This document shows positions 28,191 to 35,581 of a DNA stretch of 64,000 nucleotides, piece after piece. Position numbers and translations under genes: made by a program. Below the pieces are notes generated by a model. That model had not been told where the DNA came from. It ran no database searches and saw only the letters and a list, made by a program, of their open reading frames with translations. The stretch spans positions 4,092,001 to 4,156,000 of the forward strand of contig NZ_CP095078.1 of NCBI RefSeq assembly GCF_022919075.1, in the 5' to 3' direction. The DNA comes from Nocardioides sp. W7 (lineage in GTDB: Bacteria > Actinomycetota > Actinomycetes > Propionibacteriales > Nocardioidaceae). The stretch's first letter is position 1; the number at the start of each line of letters is the position of its first letter.

Positions 28191-28375
28191 CCGAGCGCGC
28201 CGTCCCCTTCCACTGCCCGTTCTGTGGGGAGCAGGACCTGCGCCCGCACGAGGTCGTCTCGGAGACCGGCGAGATCAGCTCCCCCCACGGCACCTGGGAA
28301 TGCCGCGGCTGCCTGCGCGCCTTCTCTTTGAAGATGCTCGGCTTGATCCGACCTTCCCAGGGAGTGATCCGATGA
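28187..28375 (+). CDS. Small zinc-ribbon protein of the sulfate-assimilation operon
   Basis: 62 aa with a CPFC knuckle near residue 10 and CRGC near residue 42, a treble-clef/zinc-ribbon pattern, ending in SLKMLGLIRPSQGV. It overlaps both neighbours by ATGA, so it is translated together with sulfite reductase and CysH. Such small proteins recur at this place in actinobacterial sulfur operons. It may assist electron transfer or cofactor delivery, but no function is established that I can recall. Confidence 0.8.
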   Translation: MTERAVPFHCPFCGEQDLRPHEVVSETGEISSPHGTWECRGCLRAFSLKMLGLIRPSQGVIR

Positions 28376-29118
28376 CTACCGCCACCACGGCGACCGCCCG
28401 CAACGCCCGCGGCGTGCAGACCGAGGGCCGCTCGCCCGAGGAGCTGCGCGAGCTGGTGTCGCACTGGGGCGCCGAGCTCGAGCTGGCCCCCGCCGAGGTG
28501 ATCGTCGAGTGGGCGGCAGCGACCTTCGGCGAGCGCTTCTGCGTGACCTCCTCGATGGGCGACTCCGCGCTCGCGCACCTGGTCTCGAAGGTCGTCCCCG
28601 GCATCGACGTCGTCTTCCTCGACACCGGCTACCACTTCATCGAGACCATCGGCACCCGCGACGCCGTCCAGGCCACGGTGAACGTCAACCTCCTGTCGAT
28701 CACGCCCGTGCAGAGCGTGGCCGAGCAGGACGCGGCGTACGGCAAGGACCTCTACAAGACCGACCCCGACCTGTGCTGCAAGCTGCGCAAGGTCCAGCCG
28801 CTGGCCGCCGCGCTCGACAAGTACGACGCGTGGGCGACCGGGCTGCGCCGGGCCGAGACCCACAACCGGGTCATCGCCCCGGTGATCGGCTGGGACGCCA
28901 AGAAGGGCAAGGTCAAGGTCTCGCCCCTGGCCCGCTGGTCCGACGAGCAGATGGAGCGCTACATCGTCGAGAACGGTGTCCTGGTCAACCCGCTCGTGTA
29001 CGACGGCTACCCCTCCATCGGCTGCGCGCCCTGCACCCGCCGGGTCGCCCCCGGCGAGGACCCGCGCTCGGGCCGCTGGGCCGGCACCAACAAGACCGAG
29101 TGCGGGATCCACTCGTGA
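28372..29118 (+). CDS. cysH: Adenylylsulfate (APS) reductase, 4Fe-4S type
   Basis: 248 aa PAPS/APS reductase. The PP-loop-like adenylate-binding stretch is FCVTSSMGDSALAHLVSKV, with VVFLDTGYHFIETI after it. The iron-sulfur cysteines DLCCKLRKVQPL and GCAPCTRRV mark the APS-specific, cluster-containing class, and the catalytic Cys lies in the C-terminal KTECGIH. It reduces APS to sulfite and AMP using thioredoxin, feeding sulfite to the upstream reductase. Cytosolic. No cysD/N/C genes follow in this window, so APS must be supplied by genes elsewhere. Confidence 0.95.
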   Translation: MTTATTATARNARGVQTEGRSPEELRELVSHWGAELELAPAEVIVEWAAATFGERFCVTSSMGDSALAHLVSKVVPGIDVVFLDTGYHFIETIGTRDAVQATVNVNLLSITPVQSVAEQDAAYGKDLYKTDPDLCCKLRKVQPLAAALDKYDAWATGLRRAETHNRVIAPVIGWDAKKGKVKVSPLARWSDEQMERYIVENGVLVNPLVYDGYPSIGCAPCTRRVAPGEDPRSGRWAGTNKTECGIHS

Positions 29119-29194
29119 CCGCTCTCGTGCACTCCCCTGTTCCCACGGACACCGCCGTCCGTCGTACCCACGCATCCCCGAGGAGGCCGCGCTG

Positions 29195-29938
29195 ATGGCT
29201 GCTCCTGCCCTGGTGGCCCTGGCTCACGGTTCCCGTGACCCGCGGTCCGCCCGCACCATCACCGCCCTGGTCGACGAGGTCCGCGCCATGCGCCCGGACC
29301 TGCGCGTCGAGCAGGCGTTCCTGGAGCTGTCGAGGCCGTCGTTCCAGACGGTCGTCGACCGGCTCGTCAAGGCCGGCCACGAGGAGATCGTGGTCGTCCC
29401 ACTGCTGCTCACCGAGGCCTACCACGCCAAGGTCGACGTCCCGTCGGCCGTGGCCGAGGCCGCCGCGCGGCACGCGGAGCTGCGGATCCGCGCGACCTCG
29501 ATCCTTGGACTCGAGGCCTGTTTCCTGGAGGTCCTCGACGTCCGGATGCGCGAGGCGCTGAGCGCCGCGCGGGTGCGTGAGCTCGACGCCCTGGTGCTGG
29601 CCGCGGCCGGCTCCAGCGACGCGCTCGCCAACCAGGCCGTCGCCCGGCTCGCCCGGGTCTGGGGCGCCCACCACAAGCTGCCGGTGACCGCGGCGTTCGC
29701 GTCCAGCTCGCCGCCCGCCACCGGTGAGGCCGTGCGCGCCTTCCGAGCCGAGGGCCGCCGCCACATCGCGGTCGCCTCGCTGTTCCTGGCCCCCGGCTTC
29801 CTCCCGGACCGGGCCGCCGAGCTCGCCCTCGAGGCCGGTGCCATCGCGGTCTCCGCCCCCCTCGGCGCGCACCCCGAGGTCGCTCGCACCATCCTGGCCC
29901 GCTACGCCGTGGGCGCCGTCGAGCTCGTCCCCGTCTGA
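29195..29938 (+). CDS. Sirohydrochlorin chelatase (CbiX/SirB-type)
   Basis: 247 aa class II chelatase made of two CbiX repeats. The first contains LVALAHGSRDPRSARTITAL with the metal-binding His (HGSRD) and VVVPLLLTEAYHAKVDVPSA with the second His. The second, degenerate repeat contains LVLAAAGSSDALANQAVARL. It inserts Fe2+ (or Co2+) into sirohydrochlorin. In this operon the product would be sirohaem for the sulfite reductase encoded upstream. AGGAGG lies 8 nt before the ATG at 29195; the 76-bp gap after cysH holds only a doubtful 26-codon frame. Confidence 0.9.
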   Translation: MAAPALVALAHGSRDPRSARTITALVDEVRAMRPDLRVEQAFLELSRPSFQTVVDRLVKAGHEEIVVVPLLLTEAYHAKVDVPSAVAEAAARHAELRIRATSILGLEACFLEVLDVRMREALSAARVRELDALVLAAAGSSDALANQAVARLARVWGAHHKLPVTAAFASSSPPATGEAVRAFRAEGRRHIAVASLFLAPGFLPDRAAELALEAGAIAVSAPLGAHPEVARTILARYAVGAVELVPV

Positions 29939-29953
29939 CCCGCCAGCAGCAGT

Positions 29954-29994
29954 AGAGGGCCGAGTCAGCACTACTGGTGCTGACTCGGCCCTCT
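29954..29994. terminator. Bidirectional hairpin, copy 2 of a duplicated element
   Basis: Perfect 18-bp arms (29954-29971, 29977-29994), loop TACTG, between convergent cbiX and the DUF3037 gene. The core is identical to 14464-14492, but the outer pairs are AGAGGG/CCCTCT, a compensated change. A degenerate third arm (CTGCTGTCTCGGC) follows at 30000-30012. Confidence 0.8.
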
Positions 29995-30019
29995 GTTTCT
30001 GCTGTCTCGGCGGTGGTGG

Positions 30020-30406
30020 TCAGCCGACGCCTACGAGGCGCTTGCGGAGGCGCGCTAGGTCGGCGGGGGGGTCCTCGGTGACGCCGCCGTGCACGGGTCC
30101 GGGCTGCAAGACGGTGCTCTTGGGTGCCTTCAGGAAACCGAAGCGCTGGCCGATCGGGTGGCCGGCCGCGGCGCCCCCGCGCCGGTCACCGGCGCAGACC
30201 CCCTCGACGAAGGCGAGCGCGTCGCAGACCTGGTCGAAGTCGAGCTGCGGGGCGAAGGCGGCCAGCCGGTCGCGGTCGACGTCCCAGGAGACGTCGAGGT
30301 AGTCGGTCGCCTGGCAGTAGAGCACCACGCCGACGTTGAGGAACTCCTCGCGGTCCACCCGCGGGACGCAGCGCAGCACGACGTACTGGTACGAGAACGA
30401 GGTCAT
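30020..30406 (-). CDS. DUF3037 family protein
   Basis: 128 aa starting MTSFSYQYVVLRCVPRVDRE, the characteristic DUF3037 opening, followed by EEFLNVGVVLYCQATDYLDV. The start overlaps the stop of the upstream HipA-like gene (ATGA). DUF3037 proteins are regularly encoded beside HipA-like kinases. The biochemical role is unknown; a partner or antitoxin-like function for the kinase is a reasonable guess. Confidence 0.85.
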   Translation of the reverse strand: MTSFSYQYVVLRCVPRVDREEFLNVGVVLYCQATDYLDVSWDVDRDRLAAFAPQLDFDQVCDALAFVEGVCAGDRRGGAAAGHPIGQRFGFLKAPKSTVLQPGPVHGGVTEDPPADLARLRKRLVGVG

Positions 30407-31179
30407 CGGACCACCTCGGGCAGCCACTGCCGGGTGGCCAGGCGCGCGGTGAGGAACGCGACGTACGCCGCCCGTACGGCGTCCGGGGTCTCCGCCCCCG
30501 GGACCGGCTCCAGCCAGACGTCGGGCACCAGCGAGAGGACCTCGGGGAGGTCGTCGGCCGACAGCCGGGCGCGCACGTCCTCGTCCACCGCCGGCAGCGC
30601 GCCGGCATAGCGCTCCAGGACGTGGTCGCTCAGGTCCCAGGGCTGGGCGGCGAAGCGCTCGGCCGCGCCCTCCTTCGCCAGCGACCCGCCCGGCCAGCCG
30701 TGGTGGAAGTACAGGGACGCGCCGTGGTCGATCACCCACAGGTCGCCGTGCCAGACCAACAGGTTGGGGTTGCGCCAGGACCGGTCGACGTTGGCGCAGA
30801 ACGCATCCAGCCAGAGCACCCGCGCGGCGACGTCCGCGCCGGTCGGCACCTCGCCGTCGTACCCGAACGAGCCGGGGAGGAAGTCGACGCCGAGGTTGAG
30901 GCCGATGCTCGCGCGGAGCAGGTCCTGGACCTCCTCGTCGGCCTCGTAGCGGGCGATCTCGGCACCGAGGTCGAGCGCGACCAGCCGCGGCGTGCGCAAC
31001 CCGATCCGCCGGGCCAGCTCGGCGACGATCGTCTCGGCGACCAGCACCCGCACGCCCTGCCCGGCGCCGCGGAACTTGCACACGTAGGTGCCGAGGTCGG
31101 CGGCCTCGACGATCCCCGGGAGGCTGCCGCCCTCCCGCAGCGGGGTGACGTAGCGGGTCACTGAGACGGTCGGAAGCAC
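30403..31179 (-). CDS. HipA-like kinase domain protein
   Basis: 258 aa. The kinase-like fold is suggested by TYVCKFRGAGQGVRVLVAET (the Lys of the ATP site), the catalytic-loop region LDAFCANVDRSWRNPNLLVW, in which NVDR resembles the HipA N-x-D-R motif, and LWVIDHGASLYFHH as the metal-binding Asp segment. HipA enzymes phosphorylate proteins such as glutamyl-tRNA synthetase; this short subgroup, paired with DUF3037, has no proven substrate. The GTG start lies 6 nt after TATGGT (31186-31191), a leaderless promoter. Confidence 0.8.
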   Translation of the reverse strand: MLPTVSVTRYVTPLREGGSLPGIVEAADLGTYVCKFRGAGQGVRVLVAETIVAELARRIGLRTPRLVALDLGAEIARYEADEEVQDLLRASIGLNLGVDFLPGSFGYDGEVPTGADVAARVLWLDAFCANVDRSWRNPNLLVWHGDLWVIDHGASLYFHHGWPGGSLAKEGAAERFAAQPWDLSDHVLERYAGALPAVDEDVRARLSADDLPEVLSLVPDVWLEPVPGAETPDAVRAAYVAFLTARLATRQWLPEVVR

Positions 31180-31185
31180 CGGGCA

Positions 31186-31191
31186 ACCATA
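31186..31191 (-). promoter_or_regulatory. -10 element TATGGT of the HipA-like/DUF3037 operon
   Basis: On the minus strand TATGGT ends 6 nt before the GTG start codon, giving an expected leaderless transcript. Confidence 0.5.
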
Positions 31192-31294
31192 TCGGTGTCC
31201 GAACTCCGTTTAGGAGGCCTCTTATGAAGGTAAAGAACGGACAGCGGCTCGGGCCGCTGCCTCCCTCCCGAACTCCCAGAAACGGACAACAGTC

Positions 31295-31981
31295 TTGCGC
31301 GTACGCCGCCTCCTGGCCGCCCTCGTCACCACCGGCCTGATCGCCCCCACCGCGGTCATCGTGGGCTCCTCCACCGCTCCGGCCTCTGCCGTTACGGCCA
31401 CCTCCATCGTCCCATCGGCCGGCCGCACCCTGATCAGCGCCTACAGCGCACCGATCGCCTTCGGCGACACCCTCAGCACCAGCGTCAATGTCCTCGGTGC
31501 CGACGGCGAGGACGTCTATGTCGGCAGCATCACCGTCGACCGGCAGATTGCCGGCCGGTCGACCTGGACGCGCGTTGCGAGCAACCCCAGCGCCTACCTG
31601 TACACCAGCCTGAAGGCCGCGGGCAACGCGACCTACCGCATCAGCTACAGCGGCGGCACCACCAGCAGGGGCGTGCAGTACGCGCCCACCTCGACCGACG
31701 TCACCGTCAAGGTCCAGCGGGACATGGTCGTGCAGGGCATGAGCGGGCGTCAGGCCGGCTTCAAGGGCAAGCTGAAGCCCAAGGGCAAGGTCAAGATCAT
31801 CGTGCAGAAGAAGGTCGGCAAGAAGTTCAAGACGTACAAGAAGCTGCGCACCAACCGCAAGGGCCGCTTCACGATCGTCCTGCCGGCTCCGAAGCACGGC
31901 AAGTTCACGTGGAAGATCACCTTTGCGGGCAGCAAGAGCTTCACCAAGAGTGCCTTCAAGGGGACGACGTTCAAGCGCTGA
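31295..31981 (+). CDS. Secreted protein with Lys-rich beta-sandwich C-terminus
   Basis: 228 aa from a TTG start. A signal peptide (MRVRRLLAALVTTGLIAPTA, cleavage near PASA) is followed by a beta-rich N-terminal part and a very basic C-terminal third full of KGKLKPKGKVKIIVQKKVGK-type strands, as in actinobacterial Ig/CNA-B-like surface domains. No enzyme motif is seen. The TTG lacks a good ribosome site. An ATG at 31224 with a perfect AGGAGG is out of frame by one base and stops after 38 codons. Base composition in the 5' region is lower in GC than its neighbours. Confidence 0.7.
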   Translation: MRVRRLLAALVTTGLIAPTAVIVGSSTAPASAVTATSIVPSAGRTLISAYSAPIAFGDTLSTSVNVLGADGEDVYVGSITVDRQIAGRSTWTRVASNPSAYLYTSLKAAGNATYRISYSGGTTSRGVQYAPTSTDVTVKVQRDMVVQGMSGRQAGFKGKLKPKGKVKIIVQKKVGKKFKTYKKLRTNRKGRFTIVLPAPKHGKFTWKITFAGSKSFTKSAFKGTTFKR

Positions 31982-32011
31982 CGTCACCCGAACCCTGACT
32001 GACCGAACGGG

Positions 32012-32854
32012 TCAGGCGATCGGCTCCTCGCCGGTCAGCCTGGCCCGTTCGTGCGTCACGTCGAAGTCGGCCACCGGCCACTGCGGGTCCAGGCCGCGCA
32101 GCGCCTCGAGCAGCAGCTGGGCGATGGCCAGGTCGCGGTACCACTTCCGGTCGGCCGGTACGACGTGCCACGGCGCCGCCTCCGTGCCCGTGCGCTCGAG
32201 AGCGATCTCGTAGGCCTCGCGGTACGCCGACCAGTGCGCCCGCTCGTCGATGTCGCCCGAGTTGAACTTCCAGTGCTTGGCCGGGTCGTCGAGCCGGGCC
32301 AGGAGTCGCTCCTTCTGCTCGGCCGACGAGATGTGCAGCATCACCTTCACGACGGTGGTGCCGGACTCGACCAGGCGGTGCTCGAAGTCGACGATCGCGT
32401 CGTAGCGGCGCTCGATCTCCGCCACGCTGGCCAGCCCCCGCACCCGGGCGATCAGCACGTCCTCGTAGTGGGAGCGGTCGAAGACGCCGAGGTAGCCCGG
32501 TCCCGGCAGCGCCCGCTCGATCCGCCACAGGAAGTCGTGGGCCCGCTCCTCCTCGGTGGGCGCCTTGAACGAGGTGATCCGCACCCCTTGGGGATCGACG
32601 AGCCCGACGGTGTGCTTGAGGGTGCCGCCCTTGCCGGAGGTGTCCATGCCCTGGAGCACCAGCAGCAGACGACGTGACGCGCCCGCCTGTCCCTCGGCCC
32701 AGAGCCGCTCCTGCAGCCCGGCCAGCTCCTCACCGAGGTCGGCCAGGGCCAGCCGGCCGGCCTTCTTGTCCCCGTCGAAGCCCGGTGTCGCGTCGGTGGC
32801 GATCGCGCGGAGGTCGACCGGACCGGCCGGGACGCGGAGCAGGTCGGCGACCAT
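32012..32854 (-). CDS. Polyphosphate kinase 2 family protein
   Basis: 280 aa. Walker A is in LQGMDTSGKGGTLKHTVGLV, and Walker B plus lid are in GVFDRSHYEDVLIARVRG, the PPK2 signatures. The end of the domain is WHVVPADRKWYRDLAIAQLL. PPK2 enzymes phosphorylate nucleoside mono- or diphosphates from polyphosphate. The start shares one base with the stop of the upstream phosphoribosyltransferase, so nucleotide salvage and polyphosphate-driven phosphorylation are coupled. Whether it uses AMP, ADP or GDP cannot be read off. Confidence 0.9.
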   Translation of the reverse strand: MVADLLRVPAGPVDLRAIATDATPGFDGDKKAGRLALADLGEELAGLQERLWAEGQAGASRRLLLVLQGMDTSGKGGTLKHTVGLVDPQGVRITSFKAPTEEERAHDFLWRIERALPGPGYLGVFDRSHYEDVLIARVRGLASVAEIERRYDAIVDFEHRLVESGTTVVKVMLHISSAEQKERLLARLDDPAKHWKFNSGDIDERAHWSAYREAYEIALERTGTEAAPWHVVPADRKWYRDLAIAQLLLEALRGLDPQWPVADFDVTHERARLTGEEPIA

Positions 32855-33348
32855 CAGTGCGCCCCTCCGCCCCGCCGGTCGACGAGCGGCGGCTCGGAGG
32901 ACCACGGGAAGTTGATCCACAGGTCGGTCCGGCGCCAGACGTAGTCGGCGTGCACCACCGTGCGCGGCTTCTCGTAGATCACGGCGGTGCGGGCCTCGGC
33001 GACGTGGTCGGCGCAGAACTCCTGGACGATCTCCAGCGTCCTGCCCGAGTCGGCGACGTCGTCGGCGATCAGCACCTTCAGGCCGGACAGATCGACCGCC
33101 TGCGGAGTCGGCGGCAGCATGATCGGGACATCGAGACGCTGGTCGACGCCGGTGTAGAACTCCACGTTGACCGCCGACAGGTTCTTCACGTCCAGCGCGT
33201 AGCCCAGACCCATCCCCAACCCCAGGCCGCCGCGGGCGATGGAGAGCACCAGGTCGGGCTCGTAGCCGGAGTCGACGACCTGTCGGGCCAGGTCCCGGAC
33301 GGCGGTGCCGAACAACTCGTAGGTCAGGATCTCGCGCTCGTCTGCCAC
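32854..33348 (-). CDS. Purine-type phosphoribosyltransferase
   Basis: 164 aa. The PRPP-binding loop VLIADDVADSGRTLEIV is clear, with the preceding strand LVLSIARGGLGLGMGLGYAL resembling Gpt-like xanthine-guanine phosphoribosyltransferases. It probably salvages a purine base. The GTG start lies 6 nt after CAGAAT (33355-33360) with no Shine-Dalgarno. It forms a two-gene operon with PPK2. Confidence 0.8.
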   Translation of the reverse strand: MADEREILTYELFGTAVRDLARQVVDSGYEPDLVLSIARGGLGLGMGLGYALDVKNLSAVNVEFYTGVDQRLDVPIMLPPTPQAVDLSGLKVLIADDVADSGRTLEIVQEFCADHVAEARTAVIYEKPRTVVHADYVWRRTDLWINFPWSSEPPLVDRRGGGAH

Positions 33349-33374
33349 GGGAGCATTCTGGACCCCGACCCGGG

Positions 33375-34007
33375 TCAGTCGTCCAGCTGGGCCTCGTCCG
33401 GCTCGTCCCGGCCGGCCGCCTCGAGCTCGTCCCTGACGACGGCGAACGACAGGCCCGACCCGTAGCCCTTGCGGGCCAGCATGCCGACCAGCCGCCGGGT
33501 CGCCACCGTGTCGTCGACCCGGGTGAGGGTGCGCAGCTTCTTGCGGACCAGGACGCGGGCGGCCTGCTCCTCGTCGCCGGGGTCGATCTCGCCGAGCGCC
33601 TCGCGGGCGACCTCGTCGTCGATGCCCTTGCGGCGCAGCTCCTGGGCCAGGGCCCGCTTGGCCAGCGCCTTGCCTCCTCCGGCGCCCCGGCTGGCGACCC
33701 AGGCGCGTGCGAACGCACCGTCGTCGACCAGACCGACCTCCTCGAACCGGTCGAGGAGGCGGGTGGCGATCTCGACCGGCACGTTCTTCGCGGCGAGCTT
33801 GTCGCTGAGCTGCTGACGACTGCGGGCCTGCCCGGTCAGCTGGTCGAGCAGAATCTTGCGAGCCACCGCCTCCGGGTCGGCGTCGGGACCGACACCGACC
33901 CGGTCGGCCGGTGGCGGTGCCGGCGGGGCGGACGCGCGGCGCGTCCAGGCGTCCACCCCGACCGAGACGTCACCGGCCCACGACGGCGCGGGTCGGTCCT
34001 CGTGCAT
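33375..34007 (-). CDS. recX: Regulatory protein RecX
   Basis: 210 aa. Three-helix RecX repeats run through the C-terminal two thirds: KILLDQLTGQARSRQQLSDK, EEVGLVDDGAFARAWVASR, AQELRRKGIDDEVAREALGE and GMLARKGYGSGLSFAVVRDE. The first ~55 residues are a Pro/Ala-rich low-complexity extension. RecX binds and inhibits the RecA filament. ATG 34007 follows GAGAGGGGAC; an in-frame GTG 12 codons upstream has no site. It is 105 bp downstream of recA, with a tandem repeat between. Confidence 0.88.
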   Translation of the reverse strand: MHEDRPAPSWAGDVSVGVDAWTRRASAPPAPPPADRVGVGPDADPEAVARKILLDQLTGQARSRQQLSDKLAAKNVPVEIATRLLDRFEEVGLVDDGAFARAWVASRGAGGGKALAKRALAQELRRKGIDDEVAREALGEIDPGDEEQAARVLVRKKLRTLTRVDDTVATRRLVGMLARKGYGSGLSFAVVRDELEAAGRDEPDEAQLDD

Positions 34008-34041
34008 CACAGCGTCCCCTCTCGGGTCACCGGGTTTCGAC

Positions 34042-34104
34042 ACGGTCGCTGCGCGACCTGCTCAACCACCGTCCACGGTCGCTGCGCGACCTGCTCAACC
34101 ACCG
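34042..34104. repeat. Tandem 30-bp repeat between recA and recX
   Basis: Two identical 30-bp units (34042-34071 and 34075-34104, ACGGTCGCTGCGCGACCTGC...) separated by 3 bp, each containing the small palindrome GTCGCTGCGCGAC. They are preceded by GGGTTTCGAC. The sequence resembles dispersed TTTCGACACGGTCGCTGCGC elements that I recall from many Nocardioides-like genomes, but only this pair is present here. It lies inside the recA-recX transcript and could attenuate recX. Confidence 0.75.
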
Positions 34105-34112
34105 CCAGCCGA

Positions 34113-35168
34113 TCAGAAGTCGTCGACGCCGACCGGCTCGTCGGCCAGCTCGGCGACCTCGGCCGGGGCATCGGCCTGCGGGCCGACCCCGAGCTTCTCG
34201 AGGATCTTCTTCTCCAGCTCGTTGGCCAGGTCGGGGTTGTCCTTGAGGAACTTGCGGGAGTTCTCCTTGCCCTGACCGAGCTGGTCGCCGTCGTAGGTGT
34301 ACCAGGCGCCGGCCTTGCGGACGATGCCCGCCTCGACCCCGACGTCGATCAGGCCACCCTCGCGGCTGATGCCCTTGCCGTACATGATGTCGAACTCGGC
34401 CTGCTTGAACGGCGGGGCGACCTTGTTCTTGACGACCTTGACCCGGGTCCGGTTGCCGACCATGTCGGTGCCGTCCTTGAGGGTCTCGATGCGACGCACG
34501 TCGAGGCGGACCGAGGAGTAGAACTTCAGCGCCCGGCCACCGGTGGTGGTCTCGGGCGAGCCGAACATGACGCCGATCTTCTCGCGCAGCTGGTTGATGA
34601 AGATCGCGGTGGTCTTGGAGTTGTTGAGCGCACCGGTCATCTTGCGCAGCGCCTGGCTCATCAGCCGGGCCTGGAGGCCGACGTGGCTGTCGCCCATCTC
34701 GCCCTCGATCTCGGCGCGGGGCACCAGAGCGGCCACGGAGTCGATGACGATCAGGGCGAGCGCACCCGAGCGGATCAGCATGTCGGCGATCTCGAGCGCC
34801 TGCTCACCGGAGTCGGGCTGGGAGACCAGCAGCGCGTCGGTGTCGACACCGAGAGCGGCGGCGTAGTCCGGGTCGAGCGCGTGCTCGGCGTCGATGAACG
34901 CCACGATGCCGCCGGCCGCCTGCGCGCTGGCCACCGCGTGCAGGGCGACGGTCGTCTTACCCGACGACTCCGGGCCGTAGATCTCGACCACCCGGCCGCG
35001 GGGCAGGCCGCCGAGGCCCAGCGCCACGTCGAGCGCGATCGAGCCGGTGGGGATGACCTCCAGGGGGGCGCGCGTCTCGTCACCGAGGCGCATCACCGAG
35101 CCCTTGCCGAACTGCTTCTCGATGTTCAGCAGGGCGGCGTCGAGGGCCTTGTCGCGATCTCCAGCCAT
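34113..35168 (-). CDS. recA: Recombinase A
   Basis: 351 aa, full length and without an intein. Walker A is GPESSGKTTVALHAVA, Walker B is LALIVIDSVAALVP, loop L2 lies after FINQLREKIGVMFGSPETTT, and the C-terminal domain is acidic. It catalyses strand exchange and LexA cleavage. GAAGG precedes the ATG. The 5' leader is long, about 120 nt, from a LexA-box promoter at 35306-35321. Downstream recX probably forms an operon with it. Confidence 0.97.
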   Translation of the reverse strand: MAGDRDKALDAALLNIEKQFGKGSVMRLGDETRAPLEVIPTGSIALDVALGLGGLPRGRVVEIYGPESSGKTTVALHAVASAQAAGGIVAFIDAEHALDPDYAAALGVDTDALLVSQPDSGEQALEIADMLIRSGALALIVIDSVAALVPRAEIEGEMGDSHVGLQARLMSQALRKMTGALNNSKTTAIFINQLREKIGVMFGSPETTTGGRALKFYSSVRLDVRRIETLKDGTDMVGNRTRVKVVKNKVAPPFKQAEFDIMYGKGISREGGLIDVGVEAGIVRKAGAWYTYDGDQLGQGKENSRKFLKDNPDLANELEKKILEKLGVGPQADAPAEVAELADEPVGVDDF

Positions 35169-35305
35169 GGCCGGACCTTCTTTCTTCGCTCGTCGGGTGT
35201 CAGGCACGTCGGCGACGCTAGAGCGGACCACCGACAGCACCTGATCAGCGCCATCGAAGCTGTGGAGAACCCGCCCCGGCGTCATGCCTGTGGACCCAAC
35301 CTAAC

Positions 35306-35321
35306 CCGAACACGTGTTCGA
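35306..35321 (-). promoter_or_regulatory. LexA (SOS) box CCGAACACGTGTTCGA
   Basis: Matches TCGAACnnnnGTTCGA at all but the first base. It lies about 140 bp upstream of recA, with TTAGGT on the minus strand just downstream as a candidate -10. Confidence 0.85.
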
Positions 35322-35357
35322 TCCCAGGATCGACACGCGCGTGTCGCGCCGGGTCGG

Positions 35358-35552
35358 TCAGCGGTCGGTCTCGGGCAGCCCGAGCGCCTGCCACACCGCG
35401 GCCCAGACCTCCTTGGGCGGGACCCCGGCGTCCAGCGCCTCCTGCGCGGTGCGACCGCCCAGCGCGCTCATGACGTGCTGGCGGGCCCAGCTCGGGGCGT
35501 ACGCCGACCCGAGCGCGTCGTCCATCCGTGACCAGAACTCCGTGTGCCTCAC
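35358..35552 (-). CDS. DUF3046 family protein
   Basis: 64 aa from a GTG start: RHTEFWSRMDDALGSAY opening, SWARQHVMSALGGRTAQEAL in the middle and a Trp-containing helix WAAVWQALGLPETDR at the end. This small family is typically encoded immediately upstream of recA in actinobacteria, as here. Function unknown. A much longer frame through the same bases is antisense-type shadow coding. Confidence 0.85.
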   Translation of the reverse strand: MRHTEFWSRMDDALGSAYAPSWARQHVMSALGGRTAQEALDAGVPPKEVWAAVWQALGLPETDR

Positions 35553-35581
35553 GCCGAGGAAGCGTACGGACCCGCCCGGAG

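Noticed and set aside
29115..29195. 26-codon GTG frame between cysH and cbiX
   Set aside because: It overlaps both neighbours neatly, but the product is compositionally random and has no Shine-Dalgarno.
34042..34104. Possible CRISPR-like repeat pair
   Set aside because: Only two units with a 3-bp spacer and an internal palindrome; no cas genes.
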